A stretch of DNA of 64,000 nucleotides from JBBIRG01 sp964410965 (GCA_964410965.1 CAYPIY010000006.1:62001-126000); one strand, 5' to 3'; counted from the stretch's first letter, positions 27,100 through 36,490 are shown. Notes: generated from the sequence alone by a model not told the origin. Numbers and translations are program-made.

Positions 27100-27128
27100 T
27101 TGATTTTCTGATCGTGGTTGTTTAAAAT
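27100..27128 (+). promoter_or_regulatory. Sigma-70-like promoter for the nitroreductase gene
   Basis: TTGATT (27100-27105), 17 bp, TAAAAT (27123-27128), in the divergent gap between AOR2 and the nitroreductase. Confidence 0.6.
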
Positions 27129-27198
27129 CTCAACAGGTTTTCTTCTGTTTAAATTTATACTAATTATTTCACAAGATCAATATTTAAACAAAACATTT

Positions 27199-27897
27199 AT
27201 GGCAAAAATATTTTATTTGATAATCGCATTAATAGTTTTATTTGTATCCATTCCGGTGATTCAATGCAAACAGGAAAACAAAAAAATGAAATCTGATAAT
27301 ATTAATCTTCCTAAGCCGAAATTTGAAAGTAAGACTTCTGTTGAACAGGCTTTGCTTAAGAGAAGATCTCACAGGGATTTCTCTGACTCACCCCTTAATC
27401 TCGACGAAGTATCACAGCTATTGTGGGCTGCACAGGGTATTACAGATACATCAGATATGCTGCGGACTGCTCCCTCGGCGGGCGCGCTTTATCCGCTTGA
27501 AATTTATCTTATCGCCGGAAAGGTTAACGGACTTCAAACGGGCATCTACCAGTATATTCCGACATCGCACTCATTGTCGATCATCAGGATAGGTGAACAT
27601 AGAGAAGATTTATGCTCAGCGGCGATGAATCAGCCATCCGCAAGTAAAGCTCCCGTCAGTATACTGATAACGGCAATATGGGACAGAGTGACGGCAAAAT
27701 ACGGCGAAAGGGGAAAACAATACACGATACAAGAATCAGGGCATGTCGCGCAAAATATCATGTTACAATGTGTCTCACTTAATCTTTCGTCAGTTCCTGT
27801 TGGCGCGTTTTATGACGACCAGATGAAAACGCTTGTGAAACTCCAGAACGGCGAAGACCCGCTTTATGTGCTTCCGGTGGGAAAAAGACGGGATTGA
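27199..27897 (+). CDS. SagB-type nitroreductase-family lipoprotein
   Basis: 232 aa from ATG 27199; the frame extends back to 27118 but that start would put 27 residues before the signal and overlap the promoter. N-terminal IALIVLFVSIPVIQC looks like a lipoprotein signal. The nitroreductase FMN fold shows in LLKRRSHRDFSDSPLNLDEVSQLLWAAQG, TAPSAGALYPLEIYLI and HVAQNIMLQCVSLNL. These are SagB-type flavoproteins with oxidoreductase activity; here it appears as an envelope protein, and the substrate is unknown. Confidence 0.85.
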   Translation: MAKIFYLIIALIVLFVSIPVIQCKQENKKMKSDNINLPKPKFESKTSVEQALLKRRSHRDFSDSPLNLDEVSQLLWAAQGITDTSDMLRTAPSAGALYPLEIYLIAGKVNGLQTGIYQYIPTSHSLSIIRIGEHREDLCSAAMNQPSASKAPVSILITAIWDRVTAKYGERGKQYTIQESGHVAQNIMLQCVSLNLSSVPVGAFYDDQMKTLVKLQNGEDPLYVLPVGKRRD

Positions 27898-28011
27898 ATA
27901 AGGTTCATTTTGTTCGGATATTAGAAATATAATTTGATTTCATTGATAAAACGGATAAATTTGCTACTCAAACTTAACTTTTTTACTCACATTTAACCTG
28001 AGAGACATGCT

Positions 28012-29550
28012 ATGGCCATCATTATAACAGGAAACGATCTGAAAATTGAAGACGTCGTCAAAGTAGCGCGACACAACGAAAAAATCGAACTGCATCCCGA
28101 CGCGGTAAAACGTATCAACGCCTGCCGGGCAATGCTCGACAAGAAAATCGCCGCGCGTGAAATTATGTACGGCATCAATACGGGCATCGGTGAATTTTCT
28201 GAAATCGTACTGAACGATGATCAGATTGAAGATTTCCAGAAATATTTGATTTATAACCATGCCGCCGGAATAGGCGAGCCTCTGCCGGTTGAATACGTAC
28301 GCGCCGCGATGCTGGGGCGTGTGAATGTTCATGCGCACGGCAATTCCGGATCACGCCTGGAAATCACACAAACGTTTATCGATATGCTCAATAAAGGCGT
28401 AACGCCGGTGGTTTGCGAAAAAGGTTCAGTCGGAGCCTGCGGTGATCTGGCGCCGATGTCTCAGATCGCACTGCTGATGATGGGCGAAGGCGAGGCGTTC
28501 TATAAAGGTGAAAGAATGTCAGGCAAAGCCGCGCTGGATAAAGCCGGAATACCTGTTCCCGGACTTAAAGCCCGTGACGGGCTTGCGGCGATCAACGGAT
28601 CGAATGTACTGACGGCGATGAGCGCGATCATGCTGTACGACACCAACCGCTGGCTGAAACAGGCTGAGATCGCATGCGCGATGTCGCTTGAGGCGCTGAA
28701 AGCCAATCTGAAGCCCTACGCGTCCAAACTTCATGAGGTGCGCGGATTCCCGGGCGCAATACGCAGCGCTAAAGCCATCCAGAAAGTGACGAAAAACGGC
28801 GATCTTTCGGATGGCCGGCTGAAAACAAAAGTCCAGGACGCGTATTCCATGCGATCCACACCGCAGGTTATCGGTGCCGCGCACGACGCGGTTAAATGGG
28901 CGAAATCACAGATCGAAATTGAACTGAACGGGGTCGGGGATAACCCTATTTTCTTCGCGGAAGAAAACCTGCAATTATCAGGCGCGAATTTTCAGGGCTC
29001 GCCCGTGTCGTTACCTATGGACATGATCGGAGCGGCCGTAACGATGGTGAGCGTATTATCGGAACGACGCATGAACCGTCTCAACAATCCTGCCCTGAGC
29101 GTTGGACTGCCGCCGTTTCTTACCAAAGGCGCCGGCATGTTCTCCGGTCTGATGCTCAGCCAGTACACCGCCGATATGCAGATTGTGGAACAGCGCATTC
29201 TTTCCATGCCGGCCTCGATCCAGTCCATTCCCGCCGCCGCCGACCAGGAAGACTTCGTATCCATGGGCATGAACACGGCAATCAAGAACTTCATGATACT
29301 CGACAACGCGTACGGCGTACTCGGCATCGAATACATGGCCGCCGCGCAGGCCCTTGATTTACGCGACAAGAGCGAACAGCCGTTCAAATTCGGCGACGGT
29401 GTTTCCAAAGCGAAGGAAGTCATACGCCGGCATGTGGATTATCTCGATATTGACCGTCCGCTGTATCCCGATCATAATAAAATGAAGGCGCTCGTGAAAT
29501 CCTGCGAAATCCTGGAAGAAGTCGAAAAAGTTACTGGAAGCCTTGAATAA
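28012..29550 (+). CDS. hutH: Histidine ammonia-lyase-like protein with Ala-Cys-Gly MIO motif
   Basis: 512 aa. Residues line up with the numbering of Pseudomonas putida HAL: Tyr53 (MYGINTGIG), His83 (NHAAG), then SVGACGDLAPM in which residue 143 is Cys (codon TGC, 28438-28440) where the enzyme normally has the MIO Ser. Glu440 in GIEYMAA corresponds to the substrate-selecting Glu414 of HAL. The QED-SM block reads DQEDFVSM, with Phe for His. Histidine is the likely substrate, giving urocanate and ammonia; no hutU, hutI or hutG is near. Cys at 143 can support MIO in a mutant enzyme, so activity is plausible. Confidence 0.88.
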   Translation: MAIIITGNDLKIEDVVKVARHNEKIELHPDAVKRINACRAMLDKKIAAREIMYGINTGIGEFSEIVLNDDQIEDFQKYLIYNHAAGIGEPLPVEYVRAAMLGRVNVHAHGNSGSRLEITQTFIDMLNKGVTPVVCEKGSVGACGDLAPMSQIALLMMGEGEAFYKGERMSGKAALDKAGIPVPGLKARDGLAAINGSNVLTAMSAIMLYDTNRWLKQAEIACAMSLEALKANLKPYASKLHEVRGFPGAIRSAKAIQKVTKNGDLSDGRLKTKVQDAYSMRSTPQVIGAAHDAVKWAKSQIEIELNGVGDNPIFFAEENLQLSGANFQGSPVSLPMDMIGAAVTMVSVLSERRMNRLNNPALSVGLPPFLTKGAGMFSGLMLSQYTADMQIVEQRILSMPASIQSIPAAADQEDFVSMGMNTAIKNFMILDNAYGVLGIEYMAAAQALDLRDKSEQPFKFGDGVSKAKEVIRRHVDYLDIDRPLYPDHNKMKALVKSCEILEEVEKVTGSLE

Positions 29551-30446
29551 TGATAAAAGCAAGTTACAGAGGGATGGTACGTTTTGTGCCATCCCTTTTT
29601 CTGTGCATCAGGTATACTGTATTGATATCTGTTGTTTATCTACTTTTTGCTTTTTTTGGCGCCTGTAAAAAATCCTCGACTGTAGATGCATTAAATAAGA
29701 GTCCTGATAAAGGAATCAGGTCAATAACTGTTAAACCCGGTCAGTTTGTTCCCATCGACCGAACTGAATTTAACCAGAATCTGCGGACGGGTGTTTTTTT
29801 TGTTTACCCGGACAACCGCGACAGTGTGTATTCGGAGTTGCTGATGCGTGATAAGCAGTCCGGCATTCTGGTGCCTTTGCTTGCGGACACTTCGGGGGAA
29901 GGATTGTTCGAAGGAAATATTGTTGTCCGTTTTGCGGAATATTACATTGACGAAATCAATCCCAGGCCGAAACCCGATATTTACAGCCTTCGCGCGCTGA
30001 AAACGGAAGTATGGAAAATGGAAATCCCGGATACATTGAAAAGTCAGACGCCGGGGACCATTACAAAATTATTTCTGAAGGAAGTCATTAATAAAGTCCG
30101 TCCGTCTTCCTGTTACAAAAATGAAATAAGTTACGATAATATCCGTTCTACAATCAGGTTAATTGATTCGTCCGTTAAGGTTCATATGAAAAGCATAAAC
30201 ATTAAACAATCTGAAAACAGCATAATCATAAAAATGAATCATATCAGATTTGCCGATCACTTTATTGCCTTTACGGTTCTGGGTGAGGAACTGCATAAAA
30301 TCAAGCCATCGGCCGCTGAGGATTCCGTTCGGTCGAAGCTTCGGGAGATGGATGAATGGAGTGTTACGCCTATTGTTATGACTCTGAAGGGGGCCGGACG
30401 GATTTCGCGTGAACTGACCATATATCGCAAGGACTGCCTTGAGTAA
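29550..30446 (+). CDS. Uncharacterised lipoprotein
   Basis: 298 aa if it starts at ATG 29550, which overlaps the hutH stop by one base (TAATG). The N-terminus has Lys and Arg, then a hydrophobic stretch ending in AFFGAC, a plausible lipobox. The first 17 codons coincide with a strong terminator hairpin; the next in-frame start is TTG 29622 (LISVVYLLFAFFGAC), which has no positive N-region and no Shine-Dalgarno. The body has no family I recognise: mixed alpha/beta, no cysteines beyond the lipid Cys and two others. Function unknown. Confidence 0.6.
   Translation: MIKASYRGMVRFVPSLFLCIRYTVLISVVYLLFAFFGACKKSSTVDALNKSPDKGIRSITVKPGQFVPIDRTEFNQNLRTGVFFVYPDNRDSVYSELLMRDKQSGILVPLLADTSGEGLFEGNIVVRFAEYYIDEINPRPKPDIYSLRALKTEVWKMEIPDTLKSQTPGTITKLFLKEVINKVRPSSCYKNEISYDNIRSTIRLIDSSVKVHMKSINIKQSENSIIIKMNHIRFADHFIAFTVLGEELHKIKPSAAEDSVRSKLREMDEWSVTPIVMTLKGAGRISRELTIYRKDCLE
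29570..29600 (+). terminator. Strong Rho-independent terminator after hutH
   Basis: Stem A-GGGATGGTAC (29570-29580) with GTGCCATCCC-T (29586-29596), one G-U pair, loop GTTTT, then T-run to 29600. It lies inside the first 17 codons of the next reading frame. Confidence 0.85.
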
Positions 30447-30463
30447 AATATAAGGGTTTAAAC

Positions 30464-31669
30464 ATGACAGATAAAAAAATACTTGATGTGACAAAAGACG
30501 TACAATGGATCGGCATTTTGGATCCTGACCTGGTAACGTTTGATGTCGTTATGGAAACCAAATACGGTACGACCTATAATTCCTATTTCATCAACGCGGA
30601 GCAGCCGGCGATTGTTGAAACCGCGAAAGAAAAATACTGGGATCATTACATAGAAAAAATCAAAGCGGTGACTGATCCGTCCAAAATTAAATATATCATT
30701 GTTAATCATACAGAACCGGATCATTCGGGAAGCGTCGCGAAACTTCTGGAAATTGCCCCGGACGCGACCGTCGTCGGTTCAGGCCCGGCGATCAGCTATC
30801 TCGGCGATCTCACCGGGAAATCATTTAGGCATATTATCGCAAAAGATGGAATGACACTGGATCTTGGAAATAAAACCTTAAAATTCATTTCCGCACCGAA
30901 CCTTCACTGGCCGGATTCCATGTACACATATCTTGAACAGGATAAAATTTTATTTTCATGCGATTCTTTCGGCTCACACTATTGTCATGAGGCGATGTTC
31001 GACGATCAGGTCGGCAATTTCGATGAGGCGTTCACGTATTATTTTAATGTAATCCTCAGGCCGTTCAGCAGGTTCATGCTCAAGGCGATTGAGAAAATTC
31101 GCCCACTGGACATTAATACCATCTGCACCGGCCATGGCCCGATTCTTCGATCTCATTGGAAAAAATATGTCGATATGACCGAGCGTTACGCGAAAGAATA
31201 CGCCGGGCTGCCCGGCAAAAACAGGGTGTGGATCGCTTATGTGTCCGCTTATCATAATACGGGACAGATTGCCGACAGAATTGCGCAGGGTATCCGGTCC
31301 TCGGGCGACATCGAAGCGGAAGTCAGCGACATTGAAATGATGGAACCGGCGCTGATGGAAGAAAAAATTATGAGATCAGACGCTGTACTGATCGGTTCCC
31401 CGACGATTAACAAAAATACGCTGCTGCCGGTGTATAAGCTATTCGCTGTCATCAATCCCATACGTGACGCGGGCAAACATGCCGGCGTGTTCGGCTCGTA
31501 CGGATGGAGTGGAGAAGCGGTAAAAATTATCGATGTGATGCTGAAAGAACTGAAACTAAAACCTGTCGAAGAACCGTTTGTGGTTAAATTTACTCCGCAC
31601 GATGACGGGCTGAAAAACAGTTTTGAATTCGGAAAGCGGTTTGGTGAACGGCTGATTGCGAGTAAGTAG
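30464..31669 (+). CDS. fprA: Flavodiiron protein (A-type flavoprotein)
   Basis: 401 aa. The N-terminal metallo-beta-lactamase-like half has the diiron ligands NHTEPDHSG, LHWPDSM, SCDSFGSHYC and TGHGPI; the C-terminal flavodoxin half binds FMN (YVSAYHNTGQIADRI). It reduces O2 (or NO) to water (or N2O) in the cytoplasm of anaerobes. The rubredoxin partner is not in the window. The divergent-facing sod gene lies downstream. Confidence 0.93.
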   Translation: MTDKKILDVTKDVQWIGILDPDLVTFDVVMETKYGTTYNSYFINAEQPAIVETAKEKYWDHYIEKIKAVTDPSKIKYIIVNHTEPDHSGSVAKLLEIAPDATVVGSGPAISYLGDLTGKSFRHIIAKDGMTLDLGNKTLKFISAPNLHWPDSMYTYLEQDKILFSCDSFGSHYCHEAMFDDQVGNFDEAFTYYFNVILRPFSRFMLKAIEKIRPLDINTICTGHGPILRSHWKKYVDMTERYAKEYAGLPGKNRVWIAYVSAYHNTGQIADRIAQGIRSSGDIEAEVSDIEMMEPALMEEKIMRSDAVLIGSPTINKNTLLPVYKLFAVINPIRDAGKHAGVFGSYGWSGEAVKIIDVMLKELKLKPVEEPFVVKFTPHDDGLKNSFEFGKRFGERLIASK

Positions 31670-31673
31670 GCGC

Positions 31674-31700
31674 ATTCTGCCACAGCGTAATGTGCAGAAT
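31674..31700 (+). other. Hairpin after fprA
   Basis: ATTCTGC (31674-31680) and ACA (31682-31684) pair with TGT-GCAGAAT (31691-31700); ten pairs with one bulge. No T-run follows, so it is a 3' stabilising hairpin or processing site rather than a classical terminator. Confidence 0.4.
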
Positions 31701-31839
31701 ACCGAATGATAAAAATCGATTGACGAATATTTCGTAATGTGAATGTTGCGGATACAAAATCAAATTAATTGTTCATGTATACCCGGCGGCATTCTTCAGT
31801 AAGCGATGCAATCAAATGCCACCCATTTTGCTGGTTTTT

Positions 31840-32556
31840 TTACAGTGCGTTGGTTAATCTTTGTTCCACATTTTCCCAATTGATTATATTAAACAGCGCA
31901 TTCACAAAATCAGCCCTCTTGTTCCGGTATTTCAGGTAATACGCGTGTTCCCAAACGTCAAGGACCAGCAACGGAATCGCTCCGGCCTGATATACATTGT
32001 GATGCTTCTCAACCTGCAGGACAGCCAGTTTCCCGAAAAAAGGCTGATATGCCAGTATACCCCAGCCGCTTGCCTCAACTTTCGCGGTGGCCGCGGTCAG
32101 GTATTTTTTCAGGTTTTCAAACGATCCGAAATCTTTTATAATCTGTTTTTCCAGGTCACCTTTCGGCGGGGAAGATTTCGGCGTGAGATTAGTCCAGAAA
32201 ATTGAGTGCAGAATGTGGCCTGACACGTGGAACGCGGATTCCCGCTCCCAGTGCGTGATCAGGTCGTAATTGCCCGATGCGAGCGCTTCTTTCAGTTTAT
32301 CTTCCGCGTTGTTCGCGCCGTTCACGTACGCCTGATGATGCATGTCATGATGCAATTTGACCGTATCGGCGTCCATGTGGGGTTCCAGCGCCGCGTAATC
32401 GTAGGGTAGCGGCGGAAGTATGTATTTGCCATTGCCGTCCATCAGATTATCAGTGTTTTTCATAAATATATCTCCTGCAAATGAAATTCTGTGAAACGCC
32501 GCTGAAGAAGCAACCGCTCCGACAGCCATATTTTTTATGAATTTTCTTCGATCCAT
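31840..32556 (-). CDS. sodB: Iron/manganese superoxide dismutase with Tat signal
   Basis: 238 aa from ATG 32556, which gives a twin-arginine leader (MDRRKFIKNMAVGAVASS). A TTG at 32583 could add nine residues but I prefer the ATG. The SOD domain begins at LPPLPYDYAALEPH; metal ligands are in HHDMHHQAYV, HILHSIFW and DVWEHAYYLKYRN. GGG-type iron/manganese specificity cannot be decided. It would remove superoxide outside the cytoplasm, complementing cytoplasmic fprA. The preference for export is inferred from the RR motif. Confidence 0.88.
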   Translation of the reverse strand: MDRRKFIKNMAVGAVASSAAFHRISFAGDIFMKNTDNLMDGNGKYILPPLPYDYAALEPHMDADTVKLHHDMHHQAYVNGANNAEDKLKEALASGNYDLITHWERESAFHVSGHILHSIFWTNLTPKSSPPKGDLEKQIIKDFGSFENLKKYLTAATAKVEASGWGILAYQPFFGKLAVLQVEKHHNVYQAGAIPLLVLDVWEHAYYLKYRNKRADFVNALFNIINWENVEQRLTNAL

Positions 32557-32652
32557 AGTAAACCGGACTTTTTTTTCCTTCAATCAAGGTTGTAAAATAA
32601 AATGTAATTATCAACTTTTTTGTTTATAATCCTGCCCGGAAGATGAATTTAC

Positions 32653-32681
32653 TTGACATTAAACCCTTCAAGCATTACTTT
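32653..32681 (+). promoter_or_regulatory. Sigma-70-like promoter for the ABC/GldG operon
   Basis: TTGACA (32653-32658), 17 bp, TACTTT (32676-32681), 54 bp before the ATPase start. Confidence 0.5.
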
Positions 32682-32735
32682 TAGCGTCTTTTTGAAGACT
32701 TTATTAATTGTGTCAGTACAAACAGGAGTTCATGA

Positions 32736-33683
32736 ATGATACGAGTCGAGAATTTAACGAAAGATTACGGGCCTGTTAGGGCTGTCGATTCGATCAGTTT
32801 CAATGTGAATGACGGGGAAATCCTCGGTTTTCTGGGTCCGAACGGCGCCGGGAAATCCACGACATTGAAAGTGATCACGTCTTATCTGGCGCCGACCTCC
32901 GGAACAGTTTATGTCAACGATAAAAACATTCTCGAGGATTCCCTCGAGATCAGGAAAATGATCGGCTACCTGCCCGAACTCAATCCTCTGTACCATGAGA
33001 TGAACGTGTTCGATTATCTTCAGTTTGTCGCGTGGTCTAGGCAGTTTGACAGCAAGAAATTCAAGAACCGGCTGAGTCAGGTTGTTTCTATCTGCGGGCT
33101 GAAAGGTGTGATGCATAAGACGATCAGCGAATTATCCAAAGGGTACCGGCAGCGCGTCGGCATCGCACAGGCCATCTTTCACGACCCTGAAATCCTTATT
33201 ATGGACGAGCCCTCCAGCGGCCTGGATCCGAACCAGATCGTGGAAATCCGTGAACTGATCAAGAGCCTCGGCAAAGAAAAAACGCTGATTATATCCAGTC
33301 ACATTTTACAGGAAATCCAGCTTACGGCCGACCGTATGATCATCATTAATAAGGGTAAAATCGTCGCGAACGGAACGACCGAAGAACTCATGAGCAGTTT
33401 CAAGGGGAAAACTGTCCTGACCCTTGAACTGTCCAATGCAACGGCGGACGCGGTCCGTAAAATAAGCCATACTATCCCGGACGTACAGATCACGAAGATC
33501 GATAGCCTGACCGGTTCTCTGGTCGCTCACATGGAATATCCCAATACCGCCGATCCGAGGCGCGATATCTACCAGTACGCTGTTCAGCAGCAATGGGTGA
33601 TTCTTGAGATGAGCCGGTACAAGGTCAGCCTCGAGGACATTTTCAGGACCTTAACGATCGAAGGAGGGCAGGCCAATGGTTAA
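32736..33683 (+). CDS. ABC transporter ATPase, GldA-like
   Basis: 315 aa, AGGAG before ATG 32736. Walker A GPNGAGKST, signature LSKGYRQR, Walker B LIMDEPSSGLD, switch His in ISSHIL. The C-terminal 90 residues are the extension common in GldA and Nos-type ATPases. Forms an operon with an ABC-2 permease, a GldG-like protein and a DUF4340 protein; overlaps the permease by 8 bp. In Bacteroidota such a cassette is linked to gliding or to type IX secretion, but it is widespread and the substrate is unknown. Confidence 0.9.
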   Translation: MIRVENLTKDYGPVRAVDSISFNVNDGEILGFLGPNGAGKSTTLKVITSYLAPTSGTVYVNDKNILEDSLEIRKMIGYLPELNPLYHEMNVFDYLQFVAWSRQFDSKKFKNRLSQVVSICGLKGVMHKTISELSKGYRQRVGIAQAIFHDPEILIMDEPSSGLDPNQIVEIRELIKSLGKEKTLIISSHILQEIQLTADRMIIINKGKIVANGTTEELMSSFKGKTVLTLELSNATADAVRKISHTIPDVQITKIDSLTGSLVAHMEYPNTADPRRDIYQYAVQQQWVILEMSRYKVSLEDIFRTLTIEGGQANG

Positions 33684-34419
33684 TAAGCGCGAACTCGTTC
33701 TGCAATGGAATAATGTCAAAACGATTTTCCGGAAGGAATTTTCCTCGTTTTTCAACAGCCCGGTGGCGTACATCGTTCTGGTCGTTTTCACCACGCTGTC
33801 GGCGTACTTTTTCACCAACACGTTTTTTCTCATGAACCAGTCGGACCTTCGCACGCTTTTCGACGTTGTCCCGATCATTTACATCTTTTTCGTCCCCGCG
33901 GTGACGATGAGCCTGATTGCCCGTGAAAGGAATTCGGGCACGATTGAACTGCTGACGACCCTGCCGATCACGGATATGCAGATCGTGACGGGAAAATACC
34001 TCGCAGTGATGGCGCTGATCGGCTGCGCCCTTCTGTTTACCATGGTGCATTTCCTGACGCTCCTGATCGTCGGGACACAGGTGGATATCGGCGCGATGAT
34101 CACCGGTTATATCGGGCTTCTGCTGGTTGGGGCCTTGTACGCCGCGGTCGGATTATTCGGCAGTTCCCTGACAGCCAATCCGATTGTCGCCTTTATCATC
34201 AGTTTCCTGATCATTTTCATTTTCTTTATTCTCGAAAAAATTCTGGTTTTCGCGCCGGCCGGCATGACCACGCTTCTTCAGTTTCTCAGCGTCGACTATC
34301 ATTTAAGCAACATCTCGCGCGGCGTGCTGGATTCCAGGAACCTGATCTATTTCGGTTCCCTGATCGCTTTCTTCTTAATTGTCAGTGTCCGCATCCTTGA
34401 AATCAGGAAATGGAGATAA
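33676..34419 (+). CDS. ABC-2 permease, GldF-like
   Basis: 247 aa with six predicted helices and no large external domain, as in the permease part of GldF. FFNSPVAYIVLVVFTTLSAYF, ARERNSGTIELLTTLPITD and VDYHLSNISRGVLDSRNLIYF are typical. Overlaps the ATPase by 8 bp; the GldG-like gene starts 4 bp after the stop. Confidence 0.88.
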   Translation: MVNKRELVLQWNNVKTIFRKEFSSFFNSPVAYIVLVVFTTLSAYFFTNTFFLMNQSDLRTLFDVVPIIYIFFVPAVTMSLIARERNSGTIELLTTLPITDMQIVTGKYLAVMALIGCALLFTMVHFLTLLIVGTQVDIGAMITGYIGLLLVGALYAAVGLFGSSLTANPIVAFIISFLIIFIFFILEKILVFAPAGMTTLLQFLSVDYHLSNISRGVLDSRNLIYFGSLIAFFLIVSVRILEIRKWR

Positions 34420-34422
34420 ATC

Positions 34423-35979
34423 ATGCTACAAATCACGAACAAGAACCAGTTCATAAAGTACATCCTCCTGATTGCCGGGATCATCGTGATCCTGAATATT
34501 GTCTCGAGGACCCTCTTTGTCCGCATGGATCTCACGGATACGGGGATGTACTCGCTTTCCGCATCAAGCAAAAACGTCATCAGCCAGCTGGAGGAAAAGC
34601 TTACGGCCAAGGTCTATTACTCGGGCGATCTTCCTGGGCCGATCGCCAATTCACAGCGGTATCTTCAGGATCTGCTGGAAGAATACCAGGCCTATTCGCA
34701 CGGGAATTTCCGTTTTGAATTCATTAATCCCGATAACGACCCGAAAGCGCAAGAACAGGCAAGGTATTACAGCATCTACCCGGTTCAGATGCAGGCCATT
34801 GAGAACGAAAAAATGGTCATCAAGAATGTGTACATGGGAATTGCCTTTCTCTACAAGGAAAAAAAGGAATCCATTCCGATGATCCAGTCGACCGAAGGTC
34901 TGGAATACGACCTGACCGCGACCATTAAAAAAGTCACAGCCACCGGCCTGAAAACCATCGGCATCATCTCCGAGCAGAACGAGGAAATGACAACCGAAAA
35001 TCTTGTTAAATTCCTCGGCAAAGTCTATCAGGTCAAGGATATGGACCTGAAGAACCCGGTAGCCCCTGAAATCGACGTGATCCTGATGAACGGGGCCGCG
35101 GACAGCCTGTCCAGAGACGAACTTTATCATCTCGACCAGTACGTTATGAACGGGAAGAAACTGTTTATCGGACAGGGGCGCGTACGGGACATGATCCAGC
35201 AGGGTTTTGCGATGAATGTGCGCTCGAATATCTTCACTATGCTGGAACATTACGGGGTGAAAATCGGGGAGGAACTTCTGATTGACCAGAAATGCAGCCA
35301 GGTGCAGGTCCAGTCCCAGCAGGGCTTTTTCATGATGCGCCGGGCGATCGATTATCCGCCGCTCCCGATGATCACGAATTTTAACCGTGAAAACGAACTG
35401 ACCCGGAAGATGACGACGGCGCGATTGTTTTTCGTAAGCGAGCTGATGCCGGTGGAAAACGCCAAATCGAATTTTACACCGTTGATGTATACCTCCGATA
35501 AAACGGGCCAGCTCAAAGGGCCGTTTTTCCAGATCCAGCCCGAACAGAACCCGATGATGCGCGTATTCCAGTATCCGTCCAAGGTCGTAGCGGCGCTTGT
35601 CGAGGGCCAGATGACCAGCTTTTTCCTGACCGATTCTGCCTTCAGCGTAAAACCGGATTTTCGCGCGATGGTCAATAACGGACAGATATTAGTTGTCAGC
35701 GACAACCAGTTTTTCAACGACCGACGCGCCGGAGGCATTGAGGAAAACACGCAATTCATCCTGAACGCGGTGGATTACATGACCGGCGATAAGGAACTGA
35801 TCCAGCTCCGGTCGCGGGACATCAAAGTCCGTCCGCTGGCTGAAATGGCCGACGGAACCAAACAGACGCTGAAATGGCTGAATATCATTCTTCCCGCCGG
35901 ACTTGTGATCGTGTTCGGTCTGCTCCGGTGGAAACGCAACCGCATGAAACGCAATATGCTGGAGGAATTATATGGATAA
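34423..35979 (+). CDS. GldG-like ABC transport accessory protein
   Basis: 518 aa with an N-terminal helix, a long extracytoplasmic Gld/DUF-type domain, and a C-terminal helix followed by a basic tail (LRWKRNRMKRNM). The segments MDLTDTGMYSLSASSKNV and FINPDNDPKAQEQA are family marks. It is expected to sit with the ATPase and permease as the periplasmic part. Its stop overlaps the DUF4340 start by 8 bp. Confidence 0.85.
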   Translation: MLQITNKNQFIKYILLIAGIIVILNIVSRTLFVRMDLTDTGMYSLSASSKNVISQLEEKLTAKVYYSGDLPGPIANSQRYLQDLLEEYQAYSHGNFRFEFINPDNDPKAQEQARYYSIYPVQMQAIENEKMVIKNVYMGIAFLYKEKKESIPMIQSTEGLEYDLTATIKKVTATGLKTIGIISEQNEEMTTENLVKFLGKVYQVKDMDLKNPVAPEIDVILMNGAADSLSRDELYHLDQYVMNGKKLFIGQGRVRDMIQQGFAMNVRSNIFTMLEHYGVKIGEELLIDQKCSQVQVQSQQGFFMMRRAIDYPPLPMITNFNRENELTRKMTTARLFFVSELMPVENAKSNFTPLMYTSDKTGQLKGPFFQIQPEQNPMMRVFQYPSKVVAALVEGQMTSFFLTDSAFSVKPDFRAMVNNGQILVVSDNQFFNDRRAGGIEENTQFILNAVDYMTGDKELIQLRSRDIKVRPLAEMADGTKQTLKWLNIILPAGLVIVFGLLRWKRNRMKRNMLEELYG

Positions 35980-36490
35980 GAAAAAAAATCCCTGGCTGCC
36001 GTACCTTATCATACTTGCCGTCCTTGTCATCCTGCTGGTCTTTACGCAATGGAAGGAAAGTGGATACGAAGTACAGATCAGGAAAATTTCGGACGTAAAA
36101 GCGGAATCCGTCACATCTTTTACAGTATCCAAAGACCAGTCAACGGTTACCCTGGAACACGTAGATACCTTGTGGGTGTTTTCTCCGCCCGATACTGGAT
36201 CGGCCTCGCAGTACAAAATCAGGGAATTCATCAAGGATGTGCTCAACGGGGAACGAGAGGGGGCAGTGACCGACGATACTTCGAAGTATGAAAAATACGG
36301 GCTGACACAGGCCAAAACCGTGAAGCTGGTACTGATGCAGGGCGACAAAACGGTTCTGACTCTTTACGCGGGCCGTTCAGTTACGGATTATCAGCTGGAA
36401 TACATCCGCTATGAAGATGATCCGAACGTGTATCCTGTCCGCCAGAAGGTTCTGAGCCGGATGGGCGCTTCGGCGAACTGGTGGAGATAA
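35972..36490 (+). CDS. DUF4340-domain membrane protein
   Basis: 172 aa: one N-terminal helix (YLIILAVLVILLVFTQW), then the periplasmic DUF4340 beta domain (VTSFTVSKDQSTVTLEHV, KYEKYGLTQAKTVKLVLM). Shorter than many DUF4340 proteins, which often carry two copies. It is the last gene of the ABC/GldG cassette, where this family is usually found. Confidence 0.85.
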   Translation: MDKKKNPWLPYLIILAVLVILLVFTQWKESGYEVQIRKISDVKAESVTSFTVSKDQSTVTLEHVDTLWVFSPPDTGSASQYKIREFIKDVLNGEREGAVTDDTSKYEKYGLTQAKTVKLVLMQGDKTVLTLYAGRSVTDYQLEYIRYEDDPNVYPVRQKVLSRMGASANWWR

